Positions 15,325-22,597 of a stretch of DNA of 52,319 bases are shown piece after piece. A program made the position numbers and the translations under genes. Origin of the DNA: an uncultured Selenomonadales bacterium (GTDB lineage Bacteria > Bacillota > Negativicutes > Selenomonadales > Selenomonadaceae); assembly GCA_900321035.1 (NCBI GenBank), contig ONUH01000021.1, positions 1 to 52,319 on the forward strand. Direction: 5' to 3'. How positions within the stretch are numbered: the first letter of the stretch is position 1; each line of letters begins with the position of its first letter. The notes beneath the pieces are model-generated. The model did not search any database. It had not been told where the DNA came from and was given only the letters and a program-made list of their open reading frames with translations.

Positions 15325-16566
15325 TTATACAATCCCCGTCTTCTTGACGAACTTCTCCACGTCCTTGAAAAACGCCCGGAACGCATGACGACACGCGTCC
15401 ATCCTCTTGTCGTCCGATTCATAGAACGACCGGCGCAGCACCTCCCTGCCGGTGACGGCGTCCACTAAGCGCAGATTGCCCGCAGCCTCGGCATGGTAAC
15501 TGTAATAACCGAAGGAGTGGCTGACGGACTGGGTATATTCAGTACGCGTGGCTTGGTGGCGCTTCCCCTGCTTGTCGGTCCACGATTCGTCGTAAGTCCT
15601 CGAGCTGGTCGTGACCCAGGCCGCAGGCGGATGCCATGTGGGCACAAGCTCGCAGCGGTCGATTTTCGCCTCGACGAGATATTTCGGCGTCCCGCCGTCA
15701 AGCCGCAGGCGATCCTGCCGCCGCGCCTCGTCATACATCGCGAAGCGAAGCGCCCGTTCCTTGACCGCATCCCCCGCCATATCCTCGGGCAGCGTCAGTC
15801 CCGAAAGCGCCACAGGCACGGCCTTTTCGCCGCGCTTTTTCGGACGGTATTTCCCCTTGCGGGCGTCCTTCAGCGTGTCGGCAAATTCCTCGGCCAAATC
15901 CTTGTACATGTCGAAAGGGTCGGCAAAATATTTCCGGGCGCTGTTCTCAAAAGAAAGCACCGCCTGCCCCCGCTCGTCGAACAGCGTATAGTCCACATCC
16001 ATGATGCGAAGCTTCATTTCCTTTTCGGGGACGACATGGGTCACCGGATAGGAATAATCCTTCGTGACGCGGGTTCCCCTTTCGTCGCGGCGCTCCGTCC
16101 ACGACCGCAGCGTGAAATGAAAGGTCGTCTCCGGGGAAATGTCCACGCGCACCCAGTTCTCACGAAAATGCGGGACGAGATAGCCGTCCGCCATCGTCAG
16201 ACGCCGCACTTCCGCCGCCCGGGCCGACGCGTCGGCTGCGGGAGCCAACAACGCGGCAAAGGGCGCGATCTCCTCGCGGATGCGTTGCTCGCCGATGTCC
16301 GGCGCGAGCCGCAAAAGATTCGCACCCTTGAGTTTCTTGATGAGACGGCGGTGCAGATAATCGTTCTGCCGGAAAACGGCGGAGCTTTCGTCACCGTCGG
16401 CGGCAAAAGAATTCAGGTCGTCGGAAATGCTCATGGGAAACAGCACCAGTTTTTTCATCTTGGGAAGCTCAGCGCCCCGCTCGATCCAAAGGCCGCCGTA
16501 GGCGAGCGCCGATGCGTGCCACACCACGAAAAAAAGCGCGGCGAACAGAACCCGAACGGCCTTCAT
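15325..16566 (-). CDS. Secreted hypothetical protein
   Basis: This 413-residue protein has a clear signal peptide (residues 1-22, 'VLFAALFFVVWHASALA') and no further membrane segment or lipobox. The mature part mixes helical and strand regions, with two segments resembling family-conserved blocks: 'KKLVLFPMSISDDLN' near 40 and 'YLVEAKIDRCELVPTWHPPAAWVTTSSRTYDESWTDKQGKR' near 310-345. The alternating pattern in 'FGYYSYHAEAAGNLRLVDAVTGREVLRRSFYES' resembles lipoprotein-like beta structures that report a 'variable attributed to activation' (surface assembly domains), but I cannot name a family. The start has GGGAGGAG upstream. It is convergent with the porin pair, and its place next to them fits an envelope role. 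Confidence 0.7.
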   Translation of the reverse strand: MKAVRVLFAALFFVVWHASALAYGGLWIERGAELPKMKKLVLFPMSISDDLNSFAADGDESSAVFRQNDYLHRRLIKKLKGANLLRLAPDIGEQRIREEIAPFAALLAPAADASARAAEVRRLTMADGYLVPHFRENWVRVDISPETTFHFTLRSWTERRDERGTRVTKDYSYPVTHVVPEKEMKLRIMDVDYTLFDERGQAVLSFENSARKYFADPFDMYKDLAEEFADTLKDARKGKYRPKKRGEKAVPVALSGLTLPEDMAGDAVKERALRFAMYDEARRQDRLRLDGGTPKYLVEAKIDRCELVPTWHPPAAWVTTSSRTYDESWTDKQGKRHQATRTEYTQSVSHSFGYYSYHAEAAGNLRLVDAVTGREVLRRSFYESDDKRMDACRHAFRAFFKDVEKFVKKTGIV

Positions 16567-16662
16567 GCTGTCTCCTCCCTTCCCCGTACGGTACTTTTCC
16601 TTCGATTATGATTGTATGAGTTTTGTCTTTGACCTGTCTGAAAGAAAGATTAAATGCGCATT

Positions 16663-16692
16663 AAAAAACCGACGCCCGAAGACGTCGGTTTT
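16663..16692 (-). terminator. Terminator of the rpsU-yqeY unit
   Basis: AACCGACG (16667-16674) pairs with CGTCGGTT (16683-16690). On the minus strand the stem is followed by a T6 run. Confidence 0.85.
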
Positions 16693-16711
16693 CCGTATTC
16701 TGGCTACTTTC

Positions 16712-17164
16712 TCACTGCGCCAAGAGTTCCTTGACGATCCCGTTGACCAATTTGCCGTCCGCGCGTCCCTTGACCTTCGGCATGAGCTCCTTCATGACCT
16801 TGCCCATGTCCTTCGGCGACGCCGCGCCGCTGGCGGCAATGGCTTCCTTCACGAGGTTCCGCACCTCGTCCTCCGAAAACTGCTGCGGCAGATACTCCAT
16901 CAGAACGGCAATCTCAGCCTCAGCCTCGGCGACAAGGTCGTCGCGCCCGCCCTTTTTGAAGTCCTCGATGGAATCGCGGCGCTGCTTGACTTCCTTGCTG
17001 ATGACGCCAAGCACGTCCTCATCCGAAAGCTCCTTCTGGCCGTCGATCTCCTGCTGGCGGATGGCGCCGCGCACGAGACGGATCACGGAAAGCCGAAGCT
17101 TCCCGGCTTCCCTCGCCTTCATGGCGTCCTTCATATCCGCAGTGAGCTTGTCCTTCAGCGACAT
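16712..17164 (-). CDS. GatB/YqeY domain protein
   Basis: This 150-residue YqeY-family protein is homologous to the tail domain of the GatB amidotransferase subunit. It begins 'MSLKDKLTADMKDAMKAREAGKLRLSVIRLVRGAI' and carries the conserved 'YLPQQFSEDEV' and 'KDMGKVMKELMPKVKGRADGKLVNGIVKELL' blocks. Its exact function is not settled; the related domain binds tRNA in GatCAB. It directly follows rpsU (12-base gap), a pairing common in Firmicutes, and is followed by a strong terminator. The length matches the family. Confidence 0.92.
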   Translation of the reverse strand: MSLKDKLTADMKDAMKAREAGKLRLSVIRLVRGAIRQQEIDGQKELSDEDVLGVISKEVKQRRDSIEDFKKGGRDDLVAEAEAEIAVLMEYLPQQFSEDEVRNLVKEAIAASGAASPKDMGKVMKELMPKVKGRADGKLVNGIVKELLAQ

Positions 17165-17176
17165 ATGGAAGACCCC

Positions 17177-17359
17177 TTATGCCTTAAACTTGCGCTTGCG
17201 CGCAGCTTCCGATTTTTTCTTGCGACGCACGCTCGGTTTCTCGTAGTGCTCGCGTTTGCGGACTTCGGCTAACGTACCGGCTTTTTGCGACATCCGCTTG
17301 AAACGGCGGAGCGCGCTGTCAATGCTCTCGTTTTTGCCGACCTTGATCTCGTTTGCCAT
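17177..17359 (-). CDS. rpsU: 30S ribosomal protein S21
   Basis: This 60-residue basic protein begins [22 protein letters not shown] and ends [12 protein letters not shown], which is standard S21. It joins the 30S platform near the anti-Shine-Dalgarno end of 16S rRNA. The start at 17359 has a G-rich site (GGAGGGGGGG) and the standard N-terminus. A longer in-frame ATG at 17404 is ignored. Its own promoter lies 72 bp upstream, and yqeY follows. Confidence 0.97.
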   Translation of the reverse strand: MANEIKVGKNESIDSALRRFKRMSQKAGTLAEVRKREHYEKPSVRRKKKSEAARKRKFKA

Positions 17360-17402
17360 GGTTATCCCCCCCTCCAAGTATGTTGGGGCTACAAATTGTC
17401 GC

Positions 17403-17420
17403 AATTCTCAAAAGAGAATT
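17403..17420 (-). other. Stem-loop in the rpsU leader
   Basis: AATTCTC (17403-17409) and GAGAATT (17414-17420) form a perfect 7-bp stem with a 4-base loop in the rpsU 5' leader, about 10 bases after the expected transcription start. It may stabilise the mRNA or bind a ribosomal regulator. No T run follows. Confidence 0.55.
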
Positions 17421-17430
17421 ACGCTTAAAT

Positions 17431-17459
17431 ATTATACACGATAAGAGCTAAAACGTCAA
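17431..17459 (-). promoter_or_regulatory. Strong sigma-70 promoter of rpsU-yqeY
   Basis: On the minus strand TTGACG (17459-17454), a 17-bp spacer and TATAAT (17436-17431). It is the closest match to consensus in the window. Confidence 0.88.
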
Positions 17460-17513
17460 CAAAGACCATTGACGCAAATAAAGCGTGCCTGACGGAAAAA
17501 GCCCCTGCAGGAA

Positions 17514-17858
17514 TTATCCCGGAGGCCATTGCATAGACCGTCCGCCCAGCAGATGGAAATGCAGGTGCATGACGGTCTGTCCGCCTTCCTCGCCGGCGTT
17601 GGTCACGACGCGAAAGCCCTTCGAGAGCCCCAGCTCTTTCGCAAGCTTCGGCACCACGTCGCAGAAAATGTGCGCGGCCAGCTCCCGGTCGCCGTTGCCG
17701 AGGTCGGCGGCGCTGACGACGTGCTTCTTCGGAATGATCAGGACATGGGTCGGCGCCTGCGGCTCCAAATCCTTGAACGCCGCCACCGTATCGTCCTCGT
17801 ACACCATCGTCGAGGGAATCTCCCCTGACGCGATCTTGCAGAAAATGCAGTCTGCCAT
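17514..17858 (-). CDS. HIT family protein (HINT-type nucleotide hydrolase)
   Basis: This 114-residue protein has the histidine triad HLHFHLLGGR at residues 98-107 and the family start 'CIFCKIASGEIPSTMVYEDD'. HINT enzymes hydrolyse nucleoside phosphoramidates such as AMP-lysine or adenylated intermediates. A zinc-type pair of N-terminal cysteines (Cys4, Cys7) is present. The ribosome site GGAAGGAGGG lies before the ATG at 17858. It is downstream of mtaB by 138 bases and could be the tail of the stress/tRNA-modification operon. Confidence 0.93.
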   Translation of the reverse strand: MADCIFCKIASGEIPSTMVYEDDTVAAFKDLEPQAPTHVLIIPKKHVVSAADLGNGDRELAAHIFCDVVPKLAKELGLSKGFRVVTNAGEEGGQTVMHLHFHLLGGRSMQWPPG

Positions 17859-17996
17859 TCGTTTTCCCTCCTTCCACAGAAAACGAAAGTTTTCAAAATC
17901 ACAACGTATTACTATTTCTCGCCGAAGCGTAAAAATCCTGCCAAAAATGAAAAATTTGCGATAAACCTACATAAGTCCCGAATGGTCCTCCACTCT

Positions 17997-19289
17997 CTAT
18001 TCCATTTCCACCCAAAACCCATCTTCATGCAGCCGCGTAAGCCGCATGGGCGCAATCTCCCCCAGCTTCACCGGCGCGTCGGTATAGACGCGGAAATAGC
18101 CGCCCGTCAGCCCGTCGGAGACGCCGTTCGTCTCGGTCTCGAAGAGTACGTCCTCGGTCTTGCCGACCATTTTTTCCCGAATCGCGCGCGCCCGTTCCTC
18201 CGCCGTTTCCTCCATGCGGCGCACCCGCTCCTTTTTCACCGCCATGGGCAGCTGTCCCGCCATGCGCGCGGCGGGCGTTCCCTCCCGGCGCGAATACGGG
18301 AACACATGGACCTTCGCGAACCCCATTTGCGAAACGAAATCGAGGCTTTCCTCGAAAAGCGCGTCCGTCTCCCCCGGAAAGCCCACGATGACGTCGGTGG
18401 TGACAGAAACCTCCGGCACGGCCTGCCGCACGTTCGCCAGCAGCCGTGCGAAGGCCGCCTTGTCATAATGGCGGTTCATGGTGCGAAGAATCGCGTCGGA
18501 ACCGGACTGGAGCGGCAGATGCAGATGCCTCGCAAGACGCGGCTCGTCCCGAAGCAGTGCGAACAGCTCGTCAGAAAGCTCGACGGATTCCAGCGAGCCC
18601 AGCCGCAGCCGCGCAAGGCCGCCAAGGGACAAAATTTCCCGCACCGCGTCCGCCAGCGTCACGTCTTCCGCAAGATCCCGCCCATAGGCGCCGAGATGAA
18701 TCCCCGTCAGCACGATTTCCTTGAAGTCCGCGTCGATGAGCTTTCCCGCCTCGCGCCGGACGCTGTCCAGCGGACGCGAGCGGAGCGGACCGCGGGCGTA
18801 GGGAATGATGCAGAACGTGCAGAAGTTTTCGCAGCCTTCCTGGATTTTCAGGAAAGCGCGGGTGCGCGTCGGCGTCCCGTACAGCGGAATGTCCTCGAAG
18901 CCCTTCGCCGCCATGACGTCGCCCACGTCGAAGACCACGCCGTCCTCCCGCGCCGCCCGCTCGACCAGCTCGACGATGCGCGCCCGGTCTCGGGTGCCGA
19001 CGACAAGACGCACGCCGTCGAGGGCCGCCAGCTCCTCCGGCGAAAGCTGGGCGTAACAGCCCGTCACGGCGATGATCGCGTTCGAGTTTTCGCGCCGTGC
19101 GCGCCGGACGATCTGGCGCGACTTCTTCTCGCCCAGCGCCGTCACCGAGCAGGTGTTGACGACGCAGACGTCCGCCGCCTCGCCGAAGGGAACGATTTGA
19201 TAGCCCGCCCGCAGGAAAAGCCCTTCCATCGTCTCCGTCTCGAACTGATTGACCTTGCAGCCCAAGGTCATGAATGATACATGCGGCAA
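17997..19289 (-). CDS. mtaB: tRNA threonylcarbamoyladenosine methylthiotransferase MtaB
   Basis: This radical-SAM enzyme adds the methylthio group to N6-threonylcarbamoyladenosine at position 37 of tRNA. Domains in order are: UPF0004 ('MTLGCKVNQFETE', 'VVNTCSVTALGEKKSRQ', 'VTGCYAQ', three cysteines for one 4Fe-4S cluster); the radical SAM core with CENFCTFC (CxxxCxxC) around residue 150; and a C-terminal TRAM domain ('GKTEDVLFETE ... YTDAPVKLGEIAPMRL'). I chose a TTG at 19289 because GGGGAG lies five bases upstream. The next possible start, ATG at 19271, lacks a site and would leave only part of the N-terminus. It is downstream of rsmE in the same orientation. Confidence 0.93.
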   Translation of the reverse strand: MPHVSFMTLGCKVNQFETETMEGLFLRAGYQIVPFGEAADVCVVNTCSVTALGEKKSRQIVRRARRENSNAIIAVTGCYAQLSPEELAALDGVRLVVGTRDRARIVELVERAAREDGVVFDVGDVMAAKGFEDIPLYGTPTRTRAFLKIQEGCENFCTFCIIPYARGPLRSRPLDSVRREAGKLIDADFKEIVLTGIHLGAYGRDLAEDVTLADAVREILSLGGLARLRLGSLESVELSDELFALLRDEPRLARHLHLPLQSGSDAILRTMNRHYDKAAFARLLANVRQAVPEVSVTTDVIVGFPGETDALFEESLDFVSQMGFAKVHVFPYSRREGTPAARMAGQLPMAVKKERVRRMEETAEERARAIREKMVGKTEDVLFETETNGVSDGLTGGYFRVYTDAPVKLGEIAPMRLTRLHEDGFWVEME

Positions 19290-19398
19290 AAAATCTCCCC
19301 ATTTCCCGTAATATATACGCGGCGTTTTAACTCCCCGCAATAAAGTTAGGAGTTAGGAGAGAGGAATGAGGAGTTGTTACGGGGTTTGATCGTGTACA

Positions 19399-19497
19399 CA
19401 CTCCTCACTCCTCACTCCTCACTCCTCACTCCTCACTCCTCACTCCTCACTCCTCACTCCTCACTCCTCACTCCTCACTCCTCACTCCTCACTCCTC
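19399..19497. repeat. 14 perfect copies of the heptamer CACTCCT
   Basis: Fourteen uninterrupted 7-bp units (19399-19496) plus one base. On the minus strand they read AGGAGTG, and the rsmE frame runs into them and stops there. To the left, 19345-19375 contains degenerate AGGAGT units in the opposite sense, so the region can fold back on itself. It is not a CRISPR: the unit is far too short and there are no spacers. Confidence 0.92.
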
Positions 19498-20224
19498 GGT
19501 CTCCCTTAACGTGCTGCACTATCGTCAGCGCCGCCACCGCCGCCGTCTCCGCCCGCAGGATGCGCGGGCCGAGCGTCACCGCCGCAAAGCCCGCGGCTTT
19601 CGCCTGCTCCGCCTCGGCGGGGGGAAATCCCCCTTCCGGGCCGATGACCACGGTGAACGCTTCGTCCTGCGTTTCCGCCAGCCACGCGCCCAGCGTCTTT
19701 TCTTCTTCCGCCTCATAGCAGAAAAACGCCGCGCCGTCCTCTTCGGGACGAGCCGCAAGCCATTCGCCGAAGGGCAAAATCGGAGCAACCTCCAAAAGCG
19801 CCGTGCGGCCGCACTGCTTCGCCGCCTCGTCCGCAATCCGCTGCCACCGTTCCCGGCGCGCCTCGGCCTTCTTCCCGTCGTAGCGCGCGACGCAATTCTC
19901 GCTCTCAAGGGGCTGCACCTTCGCCGCGCCCAGTTCCACCGCCTTTTGCACGACGAGCTCCATCTTGTCCGATTTCAGCAGGCAGACGGCCAGCGTCAGC
20001 CGAATCGGCGATTCCGTGTCCGCCGCCAGCCGTTCCACGAGACGGAGCGTCACTGTGTCAGCGGTGAATCCCACAATCTCCATCGACGCGACCGCACGCT
20101 CCGCGTCCACCACCACGCACCGCTCGCCAACCCGCGCCCGCAGCGTGTAGCCCAAATGATGAGCGTCGCTTCCGGTCAGCGTCACCGTATCGGCGAGTTT
20201 GCCGGGGAGAAAGAGCCGCCTCAC
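19475..20224 (-). CDS. rsmE: 16S rRNA (uracil(1498)-N3)-methyltransferase RsmE
   Basis: This 249-residue SPOUT-class methyltransferase starts VRRLFLPGK with GTG at 20224. The conserved motifs are 'KSDKMELVVQKAVELGAAKVQPLES' near 80-105, 'WQRIADEAAKQCGR' near 130, and the SAM knot 'VIGPEGGFPPAEAEQAKAAGFAAVTLGPRILRAETA' near 195-235. It methylates U1498 of 16S rRNA. The GTG overlaps the prmA stop (GTGA) with GGAGGGG upstream, so the two are coupled. The C-terminal residues 'GVRSEE' come from a heptamer repeat array that has taken over the stop codon. The knot is complete, so the enzyme is probably functional. Confidence 0.95.
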   Translation of the reverse strand: MRRLFLPGKLADTVTLTGSDAHHLGYTLRARVGERCVVVDAERAVASMEIVGFTADTVTLRLVERLAADTESPIRLTLAVCLLKSDKMELVVQKAVELGAAKVQPLESENCVARYDGKKAEARRERWQRIADEAAKQCGRTALLEVAPILPFGEWLAARPEEDGAAFFCYEAEEEKTLGAWLAETQDEAFTVVIGPEGGFPPAEAEQAKAAGFAAVTLGPRILRAETAAVAALTIVQHVKGDRGVRSEE

Positions 20225-21162
20225 GCTTCGCCCCTCCTGCGGATTACCATCGCATGCCATTCCTTTTCCTCATGGTCCTCGGCGACGAAAAAACCCGCCG
20301 TTTCCGCCGCTTCGCGCACCTCCTGCGCGCGGCTCTCGATAATGCCGCTGGCAAGGAGCGCGCCGCCCGTTTCCAGATGCGCGCCGAGGTCGGGCAGCAG
20401 CCGGATCACGAGGTCGGCGATCAGATTCGCCGTCACCAGGCCCGCCCTGCCGGGAATCGCGGAAAAAAGGTCACTCTCCGCCGTCGATACGACGTCCGAG
20501 ACGCCGTTCGCCTCGATGTTTTCCCGCGCCACGCGCACCGCCGTCGCGTCGTAGTCCACCGCCCGCACTTCTTTCGCTCCGAGCTTCGCCGCCGCGATGG
20601 CCAAAACGCCGGAGCCCGTGCCTACGTCAAAAACCGTCATGCCCGGCTTTATCAGCTTTTCCATCGCGCGCAGGCACATCGCCGTCGTAGGATGCGTACC
20701 GGTGCCGAAGGCCGCGCCGGGGTCGAGCCGCAGCACGACCTCGCCCTCCTGCGGATCATATTCCTCCCAGGACGGCTGAATCACAATGCGCTCGCCGACC
20801 TTGTCCGTATGGAAATACGCCTTCCAACTATTCGCCCAGTCCTCGTCCTGCACCCGCGCCGTGAAAAACTCCGCCGGACGCGTATCGACACCCCGCGCCG
20901 CGATTTCATCCAGCCCCGCGCGAATCGACGCTAATTTTTCATCCAGCGAATCGTCCGCCGCTAAGTAGGCCTTGACCGTCACCACCGACGTGTCCTTCTG
21001 CTCGGGAATGTCCGTATAATCCCAAAGCCCAGAATGAATGTAATCGTTAATCAGCGCCGGGTCCTCGATCACCGTCCCCGATGCCCCAGCCTCCTCGAAC
21101 AGCGAGGAAACCGCGTCCACCGCCTCATGCGACGTCCGAAAGCCCGCCTCGGCCCACTCCAT
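20221..21162 (-). CDS. prmA: Ribosomal protein L11 methyltransferase PrmA
   Basis: This 313-residue enzyme methylates ribosomal protein L11. The N-terminal substrate-recognition domain starts 'MEWAEAGFRTSHEAVDAVSSLFEEAGASG'. The class-I SAM domain carries 'PGAAFGTGTHPTTAMCLRAMEKL' and 'VFDVGTGSGVLAIAAAKLGAKEVRAVDYD', followed by 'VTANLIADLVIRLLPDLG', which includes the NPPY-like position seen in PrmA. The ATG at 21162 has GGGAGG upstream. A TATAAT at 21197-21192 lies between the dnaJ terminator and the gene, so it may have its own promoter as well as read-through. It is coupled to rsmE by GTGA. Confidence 0.95.
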   Translation of the reverse strand: MEWAEAGFRTSHEAVDAVSSLFEEAGASGTVIEDPALINDYIHSGLWDYTDIPEQKDTSVVTVKAYLAADDSLDEKLASIRAGLDEIAARGVDTRPAEFFTARVQDEDWANSWKAYFHTDKVGERIVIQPSWEEYDPQEGEVVLRLDPGAAFGTGTHPTTAMCLRAMEKLIKPGMTVFDVGTGSGVLAIAAAKLGAKEVRAVDYDATAVRVARENIEANGVSDVVSTAESDLFSAIPGRAGLVTANLIADLVIRLLPDLGAHLETGGALLASGIIESRAQEVREAAETAGFFVAEDHEEKEWHAMVIRRRGEA

Positions 21163-21191
21163 ATCAAAACCTCCCGTCGTAATCTCCCGCT

Positions 21192-21197
21192 TATTAT
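21192..21197 (-). promoter_or_regulatory. Candidate -10 box before prmA
   Basis: TATAAT on the minus strand (21197-21192) lies just beyond the dnaJ terminator. No good -35 is seen at 17 bp. It could restart transcription for prmA-rsmE-mtaB after termination. Confidence 0.4.
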
Positions 21198-21222
21198 ACA
21201 ACCTTTCCGAAATCTGCGCGAC

Positions 21223-21265
21223 AAAAAACCGCGCCGCCATCATTTTTTTGATAAGCGGCGCGGTT
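21223..21265 (-). terminator. Terminator after dnaJ
   Basis: A perfect 11-bp stem (21227-21237 with 21255-21265) has a 17-base loop and is followed on the minus strand by T6. It separates the heat-shock genes from prmA-rsmE-mtaB. Confidence 0.85.
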
Positions 21266-21282
21266 TCGCGTCCATTGCCTGT

Positions 21283-22440
21283 TTATTTTTTGAACATCTT
21301 CTTGATCGTGTCCATGAAACTCTTTTGTTCCGGATTGACGTTTTCCCCGCTGAGTTCGCCGAACTCCTTCAGGATTTCCTTCTGCCTTGCGGAGAGCTTC
21401 TGCGGCGTCAGCACCTTGACGCGCACCAGCTGATCGCCGCGTCCGTTGCCGCGCAGGAACGGAATGCCGCGCCCTTTCAGCCGGAGCATCGTGCCGGACT
21501 GGATGCCCGCCGGAATCTTCATTTCCACCTTGCCGTCGATGGTCGGCGCCTCAATGGTATCGCCGAGCGCCGCCTGCACGAAAGAGATCGGCACTTCGCA
21601 GAGAACGTCCGAGCCGTCGCGCTCGAACAGCTTGTGGCGCTTGACGAAAATATAGACGTAGAGGTCGCCGTTTCCGCCGCCGCGCAGTCCCGCTTCGCCG
21701 CCGCCGGCGACGCGAATCCGCGAGCCCTCGTCCACGCCCGCCGGAATCTTCACGCTGATCTTCTTGCGGACTTTCTTGCGTCCCGTGCCGCCGCAGTCCT
21801 TGCACGGCGTCTTGATAATCTTGCCCGTGCCGTGGCAGCGGCCGCAGGGATGGGAATTCAGTATCTGACCGAAGGGCGTATTCTGCCGCCGCTGGACCTG
21901 TCCCGAGCCATGGCAGTCCGGGCAGGTTTCCGGCGACGTGCCCGCCGCCGCGCCCGTACCGTGACAGGTGCCGCAGTTTTCCATGCGCGGAACGGTCAGC
22001 TCCGCTTCCTTGCCGAAAGCGGCCTCCTCAAAGGTCAGCTCCAAATCGTAGCGCAGGTCGCTGCCGCGCTCCGGGCCGGAACGCCGGGAACGGCTCCCGC
22101 CGCCGCCGAAGAACGCGTCGAAAATGTCCTCGAAGCCGCCGCCACCGCCGCCGAAACCGCCGAAGCCGCCAAATCCTCCGAAGCCGCCCGCGCCGCCGCC
22201 ACCGCCGTTCTCAAAAGCCGCGTGGCCGAACTGGTCGTACTGCGCCTTCTTCTGCGGGTCGGAAAGCACGCTGTAGGCCTCGTTGACCTCCTTGAACTTT
22301 TCCTCCGCCGTCTTCGGATCGTCTCGGTTCAGGTCCGGGTGATACTTGCGCGCCAGCTTTTTGAAGGCTTTCTTGATCTCGTCGTCGGACGCGCCCTTTT
22401 GAACGCCGAGCACTTCATAGTAGTCGCGTTTATCGCTCAT
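21283..22440 (-). CDS. dnaJ: Chaperone protein DnaJ
   Basis: This 385-residue type-I Hsp40 delivers unfolded clients to DnaK and stimulates its ATPase. It has the J domain with HPD (residues ~34-36), a Gly/Phe-rich linker with long glycine runs (about 77-115), four CxxCxGxG zinc repeats ([32 protein letters not shown]), and two C-terminal client-binding domains. The order and length are standard. It lies 157 bases after dnaK; that gap holds a large inverted repeat. A terminator follows. Confidence 0.98.
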   Translation of the reverse strand: MSDKRDYYEVLGVQKGASDDEIKKAFKKLARKYHPDLNRDDPKTAEEKFKEVNEAYSVLSDPQKKAQYDQFGHAAFENGGGGGAGGFGGFGGFGGFGGGGGGFEDIFDAFFGGGGSRSRRSGPERGSDLRYDLELTFEEAAFGKEAELTVPRMENCGTCHGTGAAAGTSPETCPDCHGSGQVQRRQNTPFGQILNSHPCGRCHGTGKIIKTPCKDCGGTGRKKVRKKISVKIPAGVDEGSRIRVAGGGEAGLRGGGNGDLYVYIFVKRHKLFERDGSDVLCEVPISFVQAALGDTIEAPTIDGKVEMKIPAGIQSGTMLRLKGRGIPFLRGNGRGDQLVRVKVLTPQKLSARQKEILKEFGELSGENVNPEQKSFMDTIKKMFKK

Positions 22441-22459
22441 AATAGGTCTCCCTCATGAA

Positions 22460-22582
22460 AAGAGTGGAGAGCGGAGAGTTAAGAGTGGAGATAATTGCGT
22501 GACAGCCGTTTGTAAAACTATTTTATCCCGCGGCTGTCTCGGAAAATCCAACACTCTCTATCTCTCTTCACTCTCCACTCTT
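22460..22582. repeat. Inverted repeat between dnaK and dnaJ
   Basis: AAGAGTGGAGAG (22460-22471) and CTCTCCACTCTT (22571-22582) form a perfect 12-bp outer stem. Inside it GACAGCCG (22501-22508) pairs with CGGCTGTC (22531-22538). More GAGTGGA-type units lie on the left arm and CACTCTT-type units on the right. It lies in the intra-operon gap and may act as an mRNA-processing or stability element. Similar purine/pyrimidine arms occur at 19345-19497 and 45142-45240. Confidence 0.7.
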
Positions 22583-22597
22583 CAAACTTCACTCTTC

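Noticed and set aside
19399..19497. CRISPR-like array
   Set aside because: The repeat unit is 7 bp with no spacers, and no cas genes are present.
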